Source of the DNA: Solen grandis
Lineage: Eukaryota > Mollusca > Bivalvia > Adapedonta > Solenidae
Assembly (NCBI GenBank): GCA_021229015.1
Contig: CM037782.1
Coordinates: 59,017,591 to 59,081,590 of the forward strand
Direction of reading: 5' to 3'
Length of the DNA: 64,000 nucleotides
Shown: positions 45,827 through 58,088 of the stretch, piece after piece
How the letters are laid out: every line of letters starts with the position of its first letter
Numbering within the stretch: position 1 is the stretch's first letter
Notes under the pieces: model-generated
Database searches by the model: none
Seen by the model: the letters and a program-made list of their open reading frames with translations, nothing else
What the model was told of the DNA's origin: nothing
Made by a program: the position numbers and the translations under genes

Positions 45827-46168
45827 GACAAGTTTAACTTAAATATAATAGGGTAACATTATCAACAATATTTATTTATTTTTATGAATACTCTATTCTA
45901 AAAGAAAGTAAGTAAATGGTAGTACAAAATTGACAAATAAAGCTTATTTGTCCTTCTAGTATGCTGTTCAACAGATAATGAATGCCCAGCACAGATGTAT
46001 GTAATGGCAACTGACCATAAGCTCTATGGTCAGACAAGTGGAGGGCAACATCAAGTTTTGTGGCTACTTTAACAAGTACTTGGCCAGTAATGTAGCTCAT
46101 AATTATGAAGGTAAAGCCCATTTCTTGCTGTGGGATTCCATTAAGAAACACTCTGATTACAGATTTAA

Positions 46169-46386
46169 CCCTTTCCCTCATAGAGGACACCATGAAAAGA
46201 CCTATGCGAACAGCATAAAACCAGATCAGCCTGCGAGTAACTCGCAGGCTGATCAGGTTTTATGCTGTTCGCTGCTCCTCAGTGGTCTGAAAATGAGGAT
46301 TTCATAATTAAATTTGGTAAGGTTCAACTGTGGTTTTATGTGGTACCTATTGAGTGAGTCAAAATGAGTCTATATGAGGGAAAGGG
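46169..46386 (+). mobile_element. F1 MITE (copy 10)
   Basis: TTAA at 46165-46168 and 46387-46390, intact palindrome, 16-bp internal deletion next to TGTGGTTTTATG. An open frame across it is fortuitous. Confidence 0.92.
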
Positions 46387-46614
46387 TTAAAACATATTCA
46401 TTATACGTGCCTATACAAAGTCTGTATAACACAGCAGAAACGTTACTTGAGTTTACTGTTACACATTCCTACCAGCACAGGTATCTGTAAACTTTGGGTT
46501 TTAAATTTCTTTTCTAATATATAGGGAGATAGGTATTTTAATTGATAAAGGGCCTGTCTTTCTCCCTTCATTTTTATTTCAATAGGATCTTCAACTAGTA
46601 TTCATAGAGAAACA

Positions 46615-49600
46615 CACAATAAGAAACATGCATTTTCAACATTTATTGCAAAAAATAAATGGACAGTTTACAAAACTGGTCACAAGCATACAAATATGGT
46701 CTGAAAACATAACATGCTAAGTAAATGTCTATATATTTGAATAACATTAGTAACAAAAACTTGTGTATAAAACAGTATGCAACAAACTTTCTTCAGTGAT
46801 TGCCACTCATCTGAAAGTATGCCAAATCCCTAGCACAATAGGTGTTGTCAAAATAGGAAGTGATTTATCAATGCTTAAAAATCAATAAAAATCACCAGAT
46901 TACCGCTGAGTGTATTTTAAGCAAGATTTCTGATTATTTCAACATAGGAGCTGTTTTGCTATGCACTTAAGACATTTATAATGATGAATGTATACATTAG
47001 AAGATTTGGCAGCCAGACATGCATTCATCAAATGTATTACCAGCCATGTCAAGTCTTTTTGTCTATTTAGTTTCATTCAAAACCAGAAAAAAATTTTTTT
47101 TTTTTTTTTTTTTAAATTTGAATGTAATTTCCACTTGCAAATCAATTATACAGTTTATTAAGACATACAACATTATAAGCTGTTACTGTTACCAAAGAGA
47201 ACCTGAGCTTCATGATATTGTAATATGATACTACTGTCCTGATTAATCATTTAATATAAAATATGAAACTACAAAGCATTTGAATCTGGGTAGAAATACA
47301 GAATATCACTGAACATTTTAGGTTTTATGACGCTCACATCAAAGCACCAATACACAACGCACCAAGGATTTTTTTTCTTCTACTGAATATTTCTAATAAT
47401 TCACAAAAAATGAAAACACTTCTGATTATCTTACTTCTAATAAGTGTATCTATACGTCTACATCTCTTATCAATATATACCAGTATGTTTTTATTTCCCT
47501 GAACATAGTAACTAAGCACTAAAAAATATCATTTATTTTTCTTTATCTATCAGCACCGTTTATTTTCATCATGTCAAGATAAGAACGTTTTACCCATAAC
47601 AATAAATATCTTCAACGCAAGTTTCAAAGAGCATAAAAACTATCTTAAGTCATGATTTTTTTCTTCTTATGCATGAAATCATGCTGCTAACAGTTTATCA
47701 TGATGTTATAATTGAAAGAATTATGTACACTGATTGACTGAGCCAGGTCTTTACGTAATTCTCTCATTCTAAGACAGTACCTCAATCATAGCACAGTTTA
47801 TGCCTTAACCCCTTACCTCATAAAGATGGCGCTTTTGCAAACAGAATAGACACAGATATGACAGCTCTTTTCAGATGCTGCCTGATCAGGGTTTCCCCTA
47901 TTCACTCTATATATTGAAGCCCTCAGACCCTATAAGTTTCATGGCAAAGAGAAATCCAATGTTTCATAAACCATTCAACATTCAGTGAATTAATATTCAT
48001 CAAATTGTACATTCTTGACAAAAGTAAATTCACAGCACTTCACAGAGACCCCACGTCCAAAAAGTATCACTTAAAAGGAGCTTAGAGCATGTTGATTGAA
48101 ATGTATACAACATTGGTATACAGGTTTGTCTAAACAGGTGTTTATATATACTTGTGAACTTTAAACAGTTGTAATAAACAAAGATCTGGCCAGAAACCGA
48201 TTGGGCATATCACTACCCAAGAAGTGTGATCCTGAATCTACCACAATCACACACACACATATATACACACAATTACACTGCAAAAACAAATCATTTTCTC
48301 CATTTTTATATCGAGTTTGACCTGGGTACCAACGTTTAAATCAGTCGGCTTTCAAACGGTTTGATGCATTATGTACAAGGATTTACCAGTACAAATATTA
48401 CCACGTCTGTCATTAAATCACCATAACACTGTCATTGGAATATTGATTGAAGCTGGGTAGTTTGGAAAACAAGTTTATTCAAGAAATAAAACGTCAAAAA
48501 AAAAACAAAAAAAAAAGTAATCTGAAATTTCATCTGGAGAACAAATGTCCTTGGTAAAACTTGGAAAATTGCTTTAAGCCCCAATCTTGTAGCACATTTT
48601 CTCTCTAAGATATACAACTCTACACTTAGAAAGCTTGCAGTCAAATGGCCTTCCCTTGGTTGCATGGTCAAATTCTATCATCTGCCTAAAAAAATACACC
48701 TATTTAAATACAAACTCTTCAAAGTCACGCCACTCTTTCATGCCCAGACCACCAAGGAATAGATTTTCAAATGATATTCTTGAATTGACTTGTTCAGTCC
48801 TGAACACTTCTGATTAATGCTATGTGGAACCTGAGTGGGTTTGGAACATTACTTTAAAATTCTTCTTCAACATTTTACAATGGTGTAACTTTTTAGTCCT
48901 TCTGAACGCAATACCAAGAACATATTTGTAATAACTTTTTGCAACTTTTTTTTGTAATTTTTGGCTCATTTAATGATAATATTACATATTAAATAAATAT
49001 TTGAAAAATAAAATGTACCTGCCTACCTAAGTATCTTGGATTTCAAACATAATGCTGAATTAAACATAACACTGTCTCCTTTAGGAGCTTTTACATGAAA
49101 TGTTGCAAATGAAAACATTCAAAACCCTTAACCAACATGAACAACACAAACTTGTATCAATTCTACAGAGGACCCTTAAGGCTTTTCTGACTTTGTGTCA
49201 ATCAACAACAATAAAGTCTTACAATGCATCTTTATCTGGAGAAAAAAAAATGTCCAAGATTAAGTCTGATGGATCAGAAAAATGTGGGAGTTAGAAAGTA
49301 CTTATCCGTTGTCCATTTTCCTCCATGTCAAGCCTCGTCTACAATGGATGATGCACAAACACCATGCAGCTAAGCTCTAGTGACATGCAATCTCTGTACC
49401 ACAGTCAGGCAATACAATACAATGCAATACAGAACAACACATCTGAACTTTATATTAGGATGCCTCAAATAAACATGATATTCCCTGATCAGCAAGCATA
49501 TCAACTAAGTCTAAACAAGAGAGAATCGTAATAAAAAAGTTTAATAGAGAAATCCAAATAAATCATTAGTTTTCATAGATGAATTTCTTTTTTTTTTTTC

Positions 49601-50451
49601 TTTTTTTTTTACCAAATGAGAGGTTTGTTGACATACAGGCATAGAAATTAAAAATTGTAACGTGTCTGACTAATTTACATGCTAAGTTTGCAGGAATCAT
49701 TTGTGATTTTTTGTTTTAATGAAATATATCAAAATATATCATCTGAAGACGTTGATTACTTGTCCAAGTATTTTTTTTTTCACTTCCTTTTTGTTGTTTA
49801 CATAAATATTTGAAGTACATAAAACTCTAAAACATACAGAACACTATTAAAGTCAGAAGATACATTTTCCTACCGAGAAAAAAAGGAGGAAAAAACAAGA
49901 GACTAGATCAGATCTTTGTATTATGAAAGAGTCCATGTGCATTACCCTACATCAACTTAAGTGTACAATGAAAGAAGAAGAAAAGATGATGACAGAAAAA
50001 AAAAAAATGTCTCAAATATCTATTCCTTGAAGATTTCATTTCCTTACGCACTAAAACACAAAATGGGTGGTAACATCCCTGACTATTTCTCATCTGAAAT
50101 GATTCTTTAATTTAATCTATTACAGCTGAAGTGTCTATGACACAGCCTGCACAATGTCTATTGTGATGCTCACACAATCTTGGCAACTACTGTCTACTTC
50201 CTCATTTGACAATGAACACCACTCTTGTCAATTAAAACCTCAGTATTCAAAATACGCAAGTCTCTGTTCCTTTTCATATATTTCTTCATTACAATTGCAC
50301 CCATTTTTTTTATTTCCTTTACTGCACAATAGCACTAATAAGCCTGTATAAATATGGATATCTGATAATAATAAGTCTGCTGAGATGAACAAGTTTTTAC
50401 AGTAAATTATAAAGTTCCTGCTTTATTTTTAATTATTATTATTATTTATTT
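46615..50451 (-). other. Probable 3' UTR of the G-gamma gene
   Basis: Downstream of the minus-strand stop codon the sequence is AT-rich and holds few repeats compared with its surroundings. Minus-strand AATAAA signals occur just after the stop (near 50442 and 50423), near 48474-48479, near 47531 and 47563, and at 46642-46647. The last coincides with the return of dense MITEs. UTR length is inferred and alternative poly(A) sites are likely. An F2 MITE (47809-48024) lies within it. No coding signal seen. Confidence 0.45.
47809..48024 (+). mobile_element. F2 MITE, decayed copy
   Basis: TTAACCCCTTACCTCATAAA at 47805. GCAAACAGAATAGACACAG ... CAGGGTTTCCCCTATTCACTC is a decayed F2 palindrome. GTTTCATAAACCATTCAAC and ATTAATATTCATCAAATTG belong to the right arm. 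Confidence 0.65.
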
Positions 50452-50661
50452 TTACAAAATTGTACATTTCCTTGGCTCTTTAAAAGGATTATCTCGCACT
50501 GGGACTATCAACGGATCCTCAAGTTGATGATTATGACAATACGAGATCATGTCCCGGATAGACTGCGACACTTTGACCCGCTCGACCCTTAGATGTCTCA
50601 TTAAGACCTCCTTCTCCATTTTCTTGTTTGCTATCGGTTCAGATTTGCTCTGGAAAGGCAT
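50452..50661 (-). CDS. Heterotrimeric G-protein gamma subunit
   Basis: 69 codons from ATG (50661-50659) to TAA, the usual length for G-gamma (65-75). It forms an obligate dimer with G-beta and, once prenylated, anchors it at the inner plasma membrane for GPCR signalling. Visible family features: an N-terminal amphipathic segment with MEKEVLMRHLRVERVKVSQS (residues 15-34), equivalent to the VEQLR.EA.I.RIKVS helix that coils with G-beta; SYCHNHQLEDPLIVPV (40-55), matching the .YC..H...DPLL.PV block; NPFKEP (58-63), matching the NPF motif; and a CAAX box CTIL (66-69), whose final Leu predicts geranylgeranylation. The same frame stays open upstream to an acceptor CCTGGCAG (ends 50700). Another acceptor-like CCCAATCAG ends two bases before the ATG. 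Most known animal G-gamma genes have a coding intron; here the whole CDS is one exon. Subtype cannot be assigned. Confidence 0.93.
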   Translation of the reverse strand: MPFQSKSEPIANKKMEKEVLMRHLRVERVKVSQSIRDMISYCHNHQLEDPLIVPVRDNPFKEPRKCTIL

Positions 50662-50699
50662 GCTGATTGGGTGGGAGAATGGACTAGTTACAACACAAC

Positions 50700-50735
50700 C
50701 TGCCAGGCAAAACAAAACAAAAAAAAGAACAAACT
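50700..50735 (-). other. Candidate splice acceptor before the G-gamma exon
   Basis: On the minus strand, a TTTTTTTGTTTTGTTTTGCC tract ends in TGGCAG at 50700, a good polypyrimidine tract plus AG. This suggests a 5' UTR intron upstream of the coding exon. It also argues against the locus being a processed retrocopy. Confidence 0.5.
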
Positions 50736-51769
50736 AAGGATGGAAAATAAATATCACAAAACAACAGGCATCATGCAATACAAATATAAAATGATGAAAA
50801 CGTACAACTGAAGTTTTGTGTATACCAGTATAATTTGTATGCGCATTTTTTATTTTTTGGAAAATTCAGATATATGGGTAGTTTTCTTTCCCATTTTTCT
50901 AATCATGTTTAATTTGGCAACTATGTTAAATGATTAATGCCAACAACAAAAACAAGGAAATAAATCAAATAAAAATAATTATATGAAACCGGTCTTGAAA
51001 GACTTCAGTTGTACATAAAAATAACGTAATCTCAAGCTAAAATTCTATTAGTAATTGTTTGTTAAACCCAATATAACAATCTCCCTTAAAGCTTGGCTTG
51101 CATTGATATGTGATTTATTTGTGATATGCAATTTCAGCTTGCTATTCATTAATTTTGTGAAAAAGGGATAAATAAAAGGCAATTAAAATAAATAAATACA
51201 ACAGAAGTCAGAACCACACTGTAAACTTAAAATAAGACAAAAATGGATTATGATTAAGGAAAATCAGGCTGAACACAAAGGAGGGAAAAACAACTGTTTA
51301 ATATATTCAGTTCAGAGATAAATCATTATACACAGGCCAGTGCTATTACAGCATTCCTTTAGAAAAAGTGATGAAAAGCAAGTGAAAAAGTTGCAAGATT
51401 TTCAGATGAGACGACAGGATAAGCAACAGGTTTCCCTACATGGGTGAGACTCCTATCCATGTTAACATAAGTACAACAAATAAATGTGTGAAGTGTCTCT
51501 GACAGCTCATTCAAGTCTTAAGAATTAATTAGGTCAACAGTGGCTGTTTCCACAATACTGGTTACTCATAACATTCTACAAGCCATGCACTCCCACCCTA
51601 CTGTCTACAGAGAGGTAGGACAACCTAGAATTTGACATGCATGCAACAAACTGCCATGAAATGGTTTTTCCTGGACAACAATGGACTTAAAGTGAATAGT
51701 AAACAATGTTTAGATGAAATCATAGGTAAAAGTTGGAAATTCAAAAAAACAACAAAAAAAAACAAAAAA
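50736..51769. other. AT-rich intergenic or intronic DNA, no gene seen
   Basis: Probably part of an intron of the G-gamma gene if its 5' exons lie to the right. No recognised repeats except A-rich runs near 51744-51770. Confidence 0.4.
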
Positions 51770-52520
51770 AACAAGAGGGCCATGATGGCCCTGAAACGCT
51801 CACCTGAGTACCATTGCTACAACTGATTACAAGGTTTTTAAACAGACAAGAGTTCTGATATAACTCAATCTTAAACATTTTATCCCTGACAATACTACAC
51901 ACCAAATATATAAGCTATAGGCCTTATGGATTCATAGTAGAAGATTTTTTTTAAAGATTTTCCTATATAACTCTATGTTAAACAAGTGACCCCTGGTGCG
52001 GGGGCATTTATCACCATAAGGTCATGATTTGTACAATCTTGGTAATGAACTATAAGATTATGCTACATACCAAATATCTAATCTCTAGGCCTTATGGATT
52101 CATAGTAGAAGATTTTTTAAAGATTTTCCTATATAACTCTATGTAAAACAAGTGACCCCTGGTGTGGGGGCATTTATCACCGTAGGGCTATGATTTGTAC
52201 AATCTTGGTAATGGCCCATAAGATGATGCTACATACCAAATATCTAAGCTCTAGGCCTTGCAGTTTTGCAGAAGAAGATTTTCAAAGTTTGCATTTTTAA
52301 AATCTATTTTTAGCTCCTGTGACCTAATTATGCAATGGACCAGAACCATTTATACAACTTTAGTAGAGCTTCATCCAAGGAACATTCCTGCAAAATATTT
52401 TTCAAATTGGCCAAGCCGTTTAGGAGGAGATGTTTGAAGCAATTGTTGACGCCGGACGCACGCCGGACAAAAGGCTATCAGAAAAGCTCACCTTGAGCAC
52501 ATTGTGCTCAGGTGAGCTAA
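51770..52520 (+). repeat. Tandem-core element D, GCTCACCTGAG type, short
   Basis: AACAAGAGGGCCATGATGGC start, about two ~165-bp units, 3' adaptor (CAAGCCGTTTAGGAGGAGAT), short GACGCCGGACGCACGCCGG, and the 3' hairpin CTCACCTTGAGCACATTGTG...GTGAGCTAA. Complete at both ends. Confidence 0.88.
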
Positions 52521-53254
52521 AAACACACCTGAAAATCTGATTTTAGCATTTTCTTTTATATAGTTTTATATAGAATAAGAATTCATTTGGCAATCTGAAA
52601 AATCCTGAAATTCTAGAAAATTGCTGAAAACTTTTACCCATGTTAAATTGACAGAGGCTTTTTATGTTTTTTTCCTTGCCTACTTCTCCATTTAGAGTAA
52701 TTCACAAACAGTCCATGCAAATACGTGGATGTTAATTGAATTTTTACTGGGTCTTCCCCTGAAGTTTAAAAATTCAGGTCACCTATCTGATTATATCAAA
52801 TCCCACATGTAATCAACTTTATATAATGTCTAAATAATAGTAGCTTACTCAATTAATTCTACTGTTTGGAAATCAATGCTATTGTTCGCTTAAGCATTCA
52901 TCCAGTTACAGCACATGGTAAAATATGCACCAAGTCATTCTGACACTATTTTATCCATTAACAGCTTTTACTATTTCTCCAATGATTTTATTTTTTGTTT
53001 TTTTGTTGTTTTTTGTGGTTATACATCTCATCAACAAATTTTCATTCACTTGATGACAGTATCTACTCAAGACAAAGTGCTGCCAGCCTGCCAGCCTGCC
53101 ACCCAGTAATCTATTTCTTTCCAACATAATTGATAATAAAACATTGCAAGTACAAACTACTTTGTAGTGGTTATCAATCAGCCGATGTATTTCTTTGAAC
53201 GTTAAGCATTATCATTCACAGACAGTCAAGAGCATCTCATCATGAGACTTCCCT
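52521..53254. other. Intergenic DNA with a possible S2 fragment
   Basis: Near 53020-53105, CATCTCATCAACAAATTTTC, TGACAGTATCTACTCAAGAC and AAAGTGCTGCCAGC resemble the S2 SINE tail and body. Otherwise nothing seen. Confidence 0.4.
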
Positions 53255-53430
53255 TCACTTTTCTTAACTGCACTCATCCTGCCTACCATTATGGGGATTG
53301 CATGCTGAAAATTTAACGACAGAATAGCAAACAGTGCGGACCATGATCAGACTGCACAAATGTGCAGGCTGATCTTGGTCTGCACTGGTTGCAATGGCAG
53401 TCACAAGTGCTCAGAGTACTGCAAGGGTTT
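53255..53430 (+). mobile_element. TTAA MITE family F3, diverged
   Basis: CAGTGCGGACCATGATCAGA ... TGATCTTGGTCTGCACTGG palindrome, right end CTGCAAGGGTTTTAG. Terminal TTAA lost. Confidence 0.65.
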
Positions 53431-53704
53431 TAGGTCTTGTGCAACTGACTTGTATGTCAGTCACATATCTTCTTGAAGGATGAAAGATAACCGTGAGAAA
53501 CTGCAGAATTATGTTGCACGTCAGATGATCATATATCAATAAGCATCCAGTAAACTGCAGAATGATATTGCCGAGTTATGCTATCATAAGCTTCATGTCC
53601 TATAGGAAGCTGATGTTCATTATGCATCATAACTTCCCTATATGAGCTAGAGTGTTAAATTCCTTTTCTTTTCCACTGCTTTTATTTAGGCATGATTACA
53701 AAAT

Positions 53705-53835
53705 GTGCTTTTTTGTGTCACCTGCTGTAAGCAGAAGTGACACATTGGAATCATTTTCTATTGTCTGTCTGTCTGTCCGTCACACTTTTTCCATCATGCA
53801 GGTGACACGCGTGTTCCAAAGAACACTATTGTTAT
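53705..53835 (-). repeat. Coreless GTGTCACCTGC element
   Basis: Minus strand: GTTCTTTGGAACACGCGTGT, CACCTGCATGATGG, (GACA)n, then GTGTCACTTCTGCTTACAGC and AGGTGACACAAAA. Both termini intact, no tandem core. Confidence 0.75.
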
Positions 53836-54540
53836 ATTTATATATGTTTGATTCATTTAGGTCATGATTATTAATGTAATGTTCTGTGATCAACAGCTGG
53901 TGCTATCAATATAAAGAGTCTGTTACACTGATATATGATATTGCCTGTCTTCTGGGGGGGATCACTAAAAACATTGGTACAACAAAGTGGCAGATCTGCT
54001 AATTACATCCCTGTGTACCTAGCACAGGTGTTTTTTATTTTTCTATAATCAATAATTTCACATTACAAGACACATAACATGATCACAATTATTGGATATT
54101 GATTTCCCCCCTTTTTTTGTTTGAAACAGAGAGAGAGAGAGAGAAAAAAAACTTGTTTATCTGGTATACCTAAACGTTTATAATTCAATTGTTTTCAGCA
54201 AGAAATTGGGCCTTCCCTGTTATCATTCTAAGCCTATTTAGAACAGTTAAGTCTGATCTACAAGTATTTAACATGAACTTAACAAAATATGGCATTTAAA
54301 ACTTAAAATATACCTTACAAGGTATTGTTCTGGAAAGTTTTTTTTTTTATTTTAGTTTTTTTTATGGGACATATAATTAAATATATATATACCAAATTTA
54401 AGTGTATGTCCCATACATGTAGAAGCAATACCAGACTTCAAGCAATTTTAAGTCTAAAGGGTCTTTTACACTGCTACCTTGCAATGTGCAAATCAACAGC
54501 ACAAGACCTTATCAGCAAGAGTTACTCACAGGCTGCCAAC
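53836..54540. other. Intergenic DNA, no gene seen
   Basis: Contains (GA)n at about 54128-54142 and T runs. No coding signal. Confidence 0.45.
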
Positions 54541-54544
54541 TTAA

Positions 54545-54775
54545 CCCTTTCCCTCATAGAGGATACCATAAGACCTATGCGAACAGCATAAAACCAGATC
54601 AGCCTGCGAGTAACTCGCAGGTTGATCAGGTTTTATGCTGTTCACTGCTCCTCAGTGGTCTGGAAATGAGGACTTTATAATTAAATTTGGTAAGGTTCAA
54701 CTGTGGTTTTTTGCAGATCAGGCTTTATGTGGTACCTATTGAGTGCGTCAAAATGAGTCTATATGAGGGAAAGGG
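54545..54775 (+). mobile_element. F1 MITE (copy 11)
   Basis: TTAA at 54541-54544 and 54776-54779. Palindrome with one arm change (GGTTGATC). Confidence 0.92.
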
Positions 54776-54779
54776 TTAA

Positions 54780-55003
54780 CCCTTTGCCTCATGAATATTC
54801 ATGCAGGATTTTGAAATTTACTGATCTCTAAATGGCATACAAAACAATGTATCTTCCTTTACTTTGCCATACCAACTTTTTAACAACAAAATTTTTTTGA
54901 GCAAACAGGTGACACTGATCAAATAGCTCCTGGAATGAGCTGTCTGATCTGGGTCAGTTTGCAACTGTCACTGCCTCAATATGCCAATATTAAGTCAAGG
55001 GTT
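54780..55003 (+). mobile_element. F2 MITE abutting F1 copy 11
   Basis: Starts CCCTTTGCCTCATGAATATT directly after the TTAA that closes the F1 copy. Palindrome GAGCAAACAGGTGACACTG ... TGGGTCAGTTTGC (about 54900-54964). Right end TAAGTCAAGGG decayed. Confidence 0.75.
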
Positions 55004-55584
55004 TATACTTTATACTAGTCTCTTAAAAGACTTTCTTCAATATCTCTACAGTAATTATTAAAACTGGAGGTTAAGACTTTCCGCTGTCACCTAGGTAACC
55101 ACAACATTTCCTCTTGACTGATAAAAGCCGTAAGGATGGGTTATCTCACAAACTTGAAACTTAACAATTCTTTGTCTCTACATTTGTAAAAGCATGGTAT
55201 TCAACTTCTTGATTACAATGTTTATCAAAGGTACATAGTTTGTTCCTATTGGGTATTTAAAGACTTGTTTGTCTACTTAGGATCAACCATAACAGAAATG
55301 AGGATGTAGATAAGGTTTTGCATTTACTTTTAAAAACTATACTGAACAGATGAAAGCTATATTGAACAACTTAGTATTAAATCACCAGCGTATGATGACA
55401 TATGTTCTATTTCTCATCACTATTCAAGAATACCCAACAATTTTCAAACAGAGCAAATTATATGCATATAACCATAACAAATGTTTCTGTCACCAATATA
55501 TTACATATCCAAGTCAAACCATCGCTATCAGACACATCCATAAAATTATCACTCCTTGATTTGTTGTCACTGCTGTATTGGAGC
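55004..55584. other. Intergenic DNA, no gene seen
   Basis: No recognised features. Confidence 0.45.
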
Positions 55585-55588
55585 TTAT

Positions 55589-55815
55589 CCCTTTACCTCA
55601 TGAATATTCATATACAAATATTTGACCTTAAGAAATTTTTTTTACTGAAATTTGAATGGATTTTTTCTTTGCTATGTGTATTTGACTGTATAATCTTAGC
55701 TACAATGATGTAAGAGCAAACAGAGAAGACCCTGATCAGACAGCTCCTAGTTCTAAGGAGTCTGGGTCTGCTCTGTTTGCCAATGTGTCAATATGAGTCT
55801 CTATGAGGTATAGGG
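55589..55815 (+). mobile_element. F2 MITE, most complete copy
   Basis: TIRs CCCTTTACCTCATGAATATT and CTATGAGGTATAGGG, flanked by TTAT (55585-55588) and TTAC (55816-55819), both one change from TTAA. Palindrome GCAAACAGAGAAGACCCTG ... GGGTCTGCTCTGTTTGC (about 55712-55779). Confidence 0.82.
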
Positions 55816-55821
55816 TTACTG

Positions 55822-55985
55822 TTGCTGTGACATAATTTCACTTAACTCGTATCACGACAGCCTGCTAATTACAAGTGGAGATAAACACTGAGCCCAGAGA
55901 CGCACTAGCCACACCTAGGTAGACTCACAGACCTACCCTGCCCCCAGCTGGAAGGCTTCAACGCATAAGAATTCAAGTGACCATG
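55822..55985 (-). mobile_element. SINE S1 relic
   Basis: GACAGCCTGCTAATTACAAG, TGGAGATAAACAC and CCCCAGCTGGAAGGCTTC match the S1 body. The head is absent. Confidence 0.65.
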
Positions 55986-56184
55986 TCTTAGTTTTGTCAA
56001 ACTGATTGACGAAATAAAATCAATTGAAAATACCACACTATGTACAAAACACTTGTTACACCACCAAGAAAAAATAAAAGGGAACAAAATTGCTAATTTT
56101 GTAAATTACAACACCATGTATTACAGCACAGTAAATATTTATATATATGTTACTGTGTACGATTTTACGACAGTTGGAACTTAC

Positions 56185-56243
56185 CTGTGAAATGTGTCCC
56201 TCTACACTAAACAAACAGCTAACTCCTTGGGCTAGTTAACAAC
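56185..56243 (-). other. Candidate non-coding exon upstream of G-gamma
   Basis: On the minus strand, TTTCACAG|GTAAGT (exon end 56185) is a full-consensus splice donor. TTTATATTGACAG (ends 56244) is a possible acceptor giving a 59-nt exon; alternatively it is the end of a first exon. All frames have stops, so it would be UTR. Position and strand suit a 5' exon of the G-gamma gene. No transcript evidence. Confidence 0.25.
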
Positions 56244-56771
56244 CTGTCAATATAAAACATACACTTGTGAAAATTTCCAGGTAACCCGGACCCTGGCTGA
56301 CCTACTTACTGTTGTCACGGAAATGAGGAAGGGGGAAGATTTTATTTTACTCTATCTTTTGTTTTATCTTTTTTTTCTTTCGTGCTCTATCTTAAATTCT
56401 GACAAGCTTTCCTACTTCAAACAGGATAGGGCTTTTGAGAGATTTCCTCTATTTTTTGCTTAATCTCTCTAAATGAAATCTGCTTATTGAGAGAAAATCC
56501 CCTGTGAAAATGTAAACCAGTCACATGTAAGGTTTAATAAATCTTAAACTGGACATGGGCAAATTCGCACTTAATTTGGCCAAATGAGGCTTTTTTTTTT
56601 TCTGTCTTTTCAGCCCATATTATCCCTGTTTAAAAATTCTGAACATGATTTTAACCCTTAACTTTATATTTTGACACTGCACACAATTTTAATTATTGAA
56701 TATTGTAGCTCTGACAGTGTTTACAAATCTGCAGGGTAAAGAAAAAGTATAAAGTATACTTGATTCATGTA

Positions 56772-57631
56772 CTGTGGAAACTCCCTAATCCGGACACCCT
56801 TTGGACTGCGAAGAATGTTCGGCTTAGAGAGGATTCCGGATCAGGGAGGTTTACTATATATGGACCCTGTTGCTCTAAATGTGTTACTTTCACAGTGGTA
56901 ATAAATCAGAATGTGTGAAGAAAGTGGGATTTTGATATAAGTTTTCACACCTCTAAAGCAGATGACTGACACATAAATTATGTCAAACTACTGTCTCAGT
57001 TGCATCTGGTCAGTGATATGCACCATGAAAAAGAGTGACACAGTCTAGTGCATCTGACATATGAGTGGTTATGCAAATTAGCATCAGGTATAATGATACT
57101 TGATTGGCTAACTACTTCCAGATCATTGCATGTAATAAGCACTACATTTGTTTCCTGTGTACTCTCTGATTAAAATTCATACAGAATTTGCAATGTAAGT
57201 AGATGTGTGTCAATTCAGATTTAAGCATATAGAATCTACATGATGAATAGTCATTTACAAATTATGTTTTATGTTAAGATCCCCTAAAATCATAAAGGGT
57301 AAAGTTCTTATACTGATTAATTAGAGAACCTATTCCTGAATAATAGAATGGGTTTGAATTTAATAACTTCAATACACGAAACATATTTTAGGGAAACTAC
57401 CTATTGGAAATTATGAATTTAATTTTTAATGAAATGTGTCCGGATTACAGAGTGTCAACTCTGTATATCTATGACATCTGGAACATCAAAAGCTGTCCGG
57501 AGTACGGAGGTTCCAGATTACAGAGGTTTTTCCCTATATCACAAAGAAGAAAAAAAAATGGGACTGAAGAATTTGTCTTCTTTGGAGAGGATTTCGGTTT
57601 ACAGAGGGTCCAGATAAGGGAGTTTCCACTG
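56772..57631. mobile_element. pogo/Tigger-like element with CAGTGGAAACTCCC ends
   Basis: Ends CTGTGGAAACTCCCTAATCC (56772) and GATAAGGGAGTTTCCACTG (57631), flanked by TA. Inside, related GTCCGGATTACAGAG and TTCCAGATTACAGAGG blocks repeat the subterminal motif several times near the right end. No transposase frame. TA target and CAGTGGAAAC ends suit the pogo group of Tc1/mariner. Confidence 0.72.
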
Positions 57632-57702
57632 TATAAAATTTGTATGTGAACTTTCTAAGGCAAAGGATTAACTAGCCTTCAGAATTTGCATTGACACCTT
57701 AA

Positions 57703-57936
57703 CCCTTTCCCTCATATAGACTCATTCTGACGCACTCAATAGGTACCACATAAAGCCTGATCTGCAGAAAACCACAGTTAAACCTAACCAAATTTAATTA
57801 CAAAATACTCATTTCCAGACCACTGAGGGGCAGCGAACAGCATAAAACCTGATCAGCCTGCGAGTTACTCGCAGGCTGATCTGGTTTTATGTTGTTCGCA
57901 TAGGTCTTTTCATGGTTTCCTCTATGAGGGAAAGGG
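57703..57936 (-). mobile_element. F1 MITE (copy 12)
   Basis: TTAA at 57699-57702 and 57937-57940, 234 bp, palindrome with one arm change (TATGTTGTTCGC). Confidence 0.92.
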
Positions 57937-57959
57937 TTAAAGAAAGTCAAAACTTACTG

Positions 57960-58088
57960 CAGGTTTTTCCCTTTGATTTTTTTTTTAAATGGGTGTCAAA
58001 TAACCTCTTGAGACAAATTCTGAAATATTTGGAGGTCATTTACAAAATTTGAGGTTCAAAACGGGCATTTTGTACACTATGGAAAACT
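57960..58088. mobile_element. ~130-bp MITE, second copy
   Basis: CAGGTTTTTCCC start and GGAAAACTG end. The interior shares GAGACAAATTCTGAAATAT and GGTCATTTACAAAATTTGAG with the copy at 29889-30018. Confidence 0.6.

Noticed and set aside
46026..46307. 93-codon frame and similar frames at 19.9, 31.6 and 54.5 kb
   Set aside because: The shared peptide (NPFPHRGHHEKTYANSIKPD) is the F1 MITE read in one frame. The element is non-coding.
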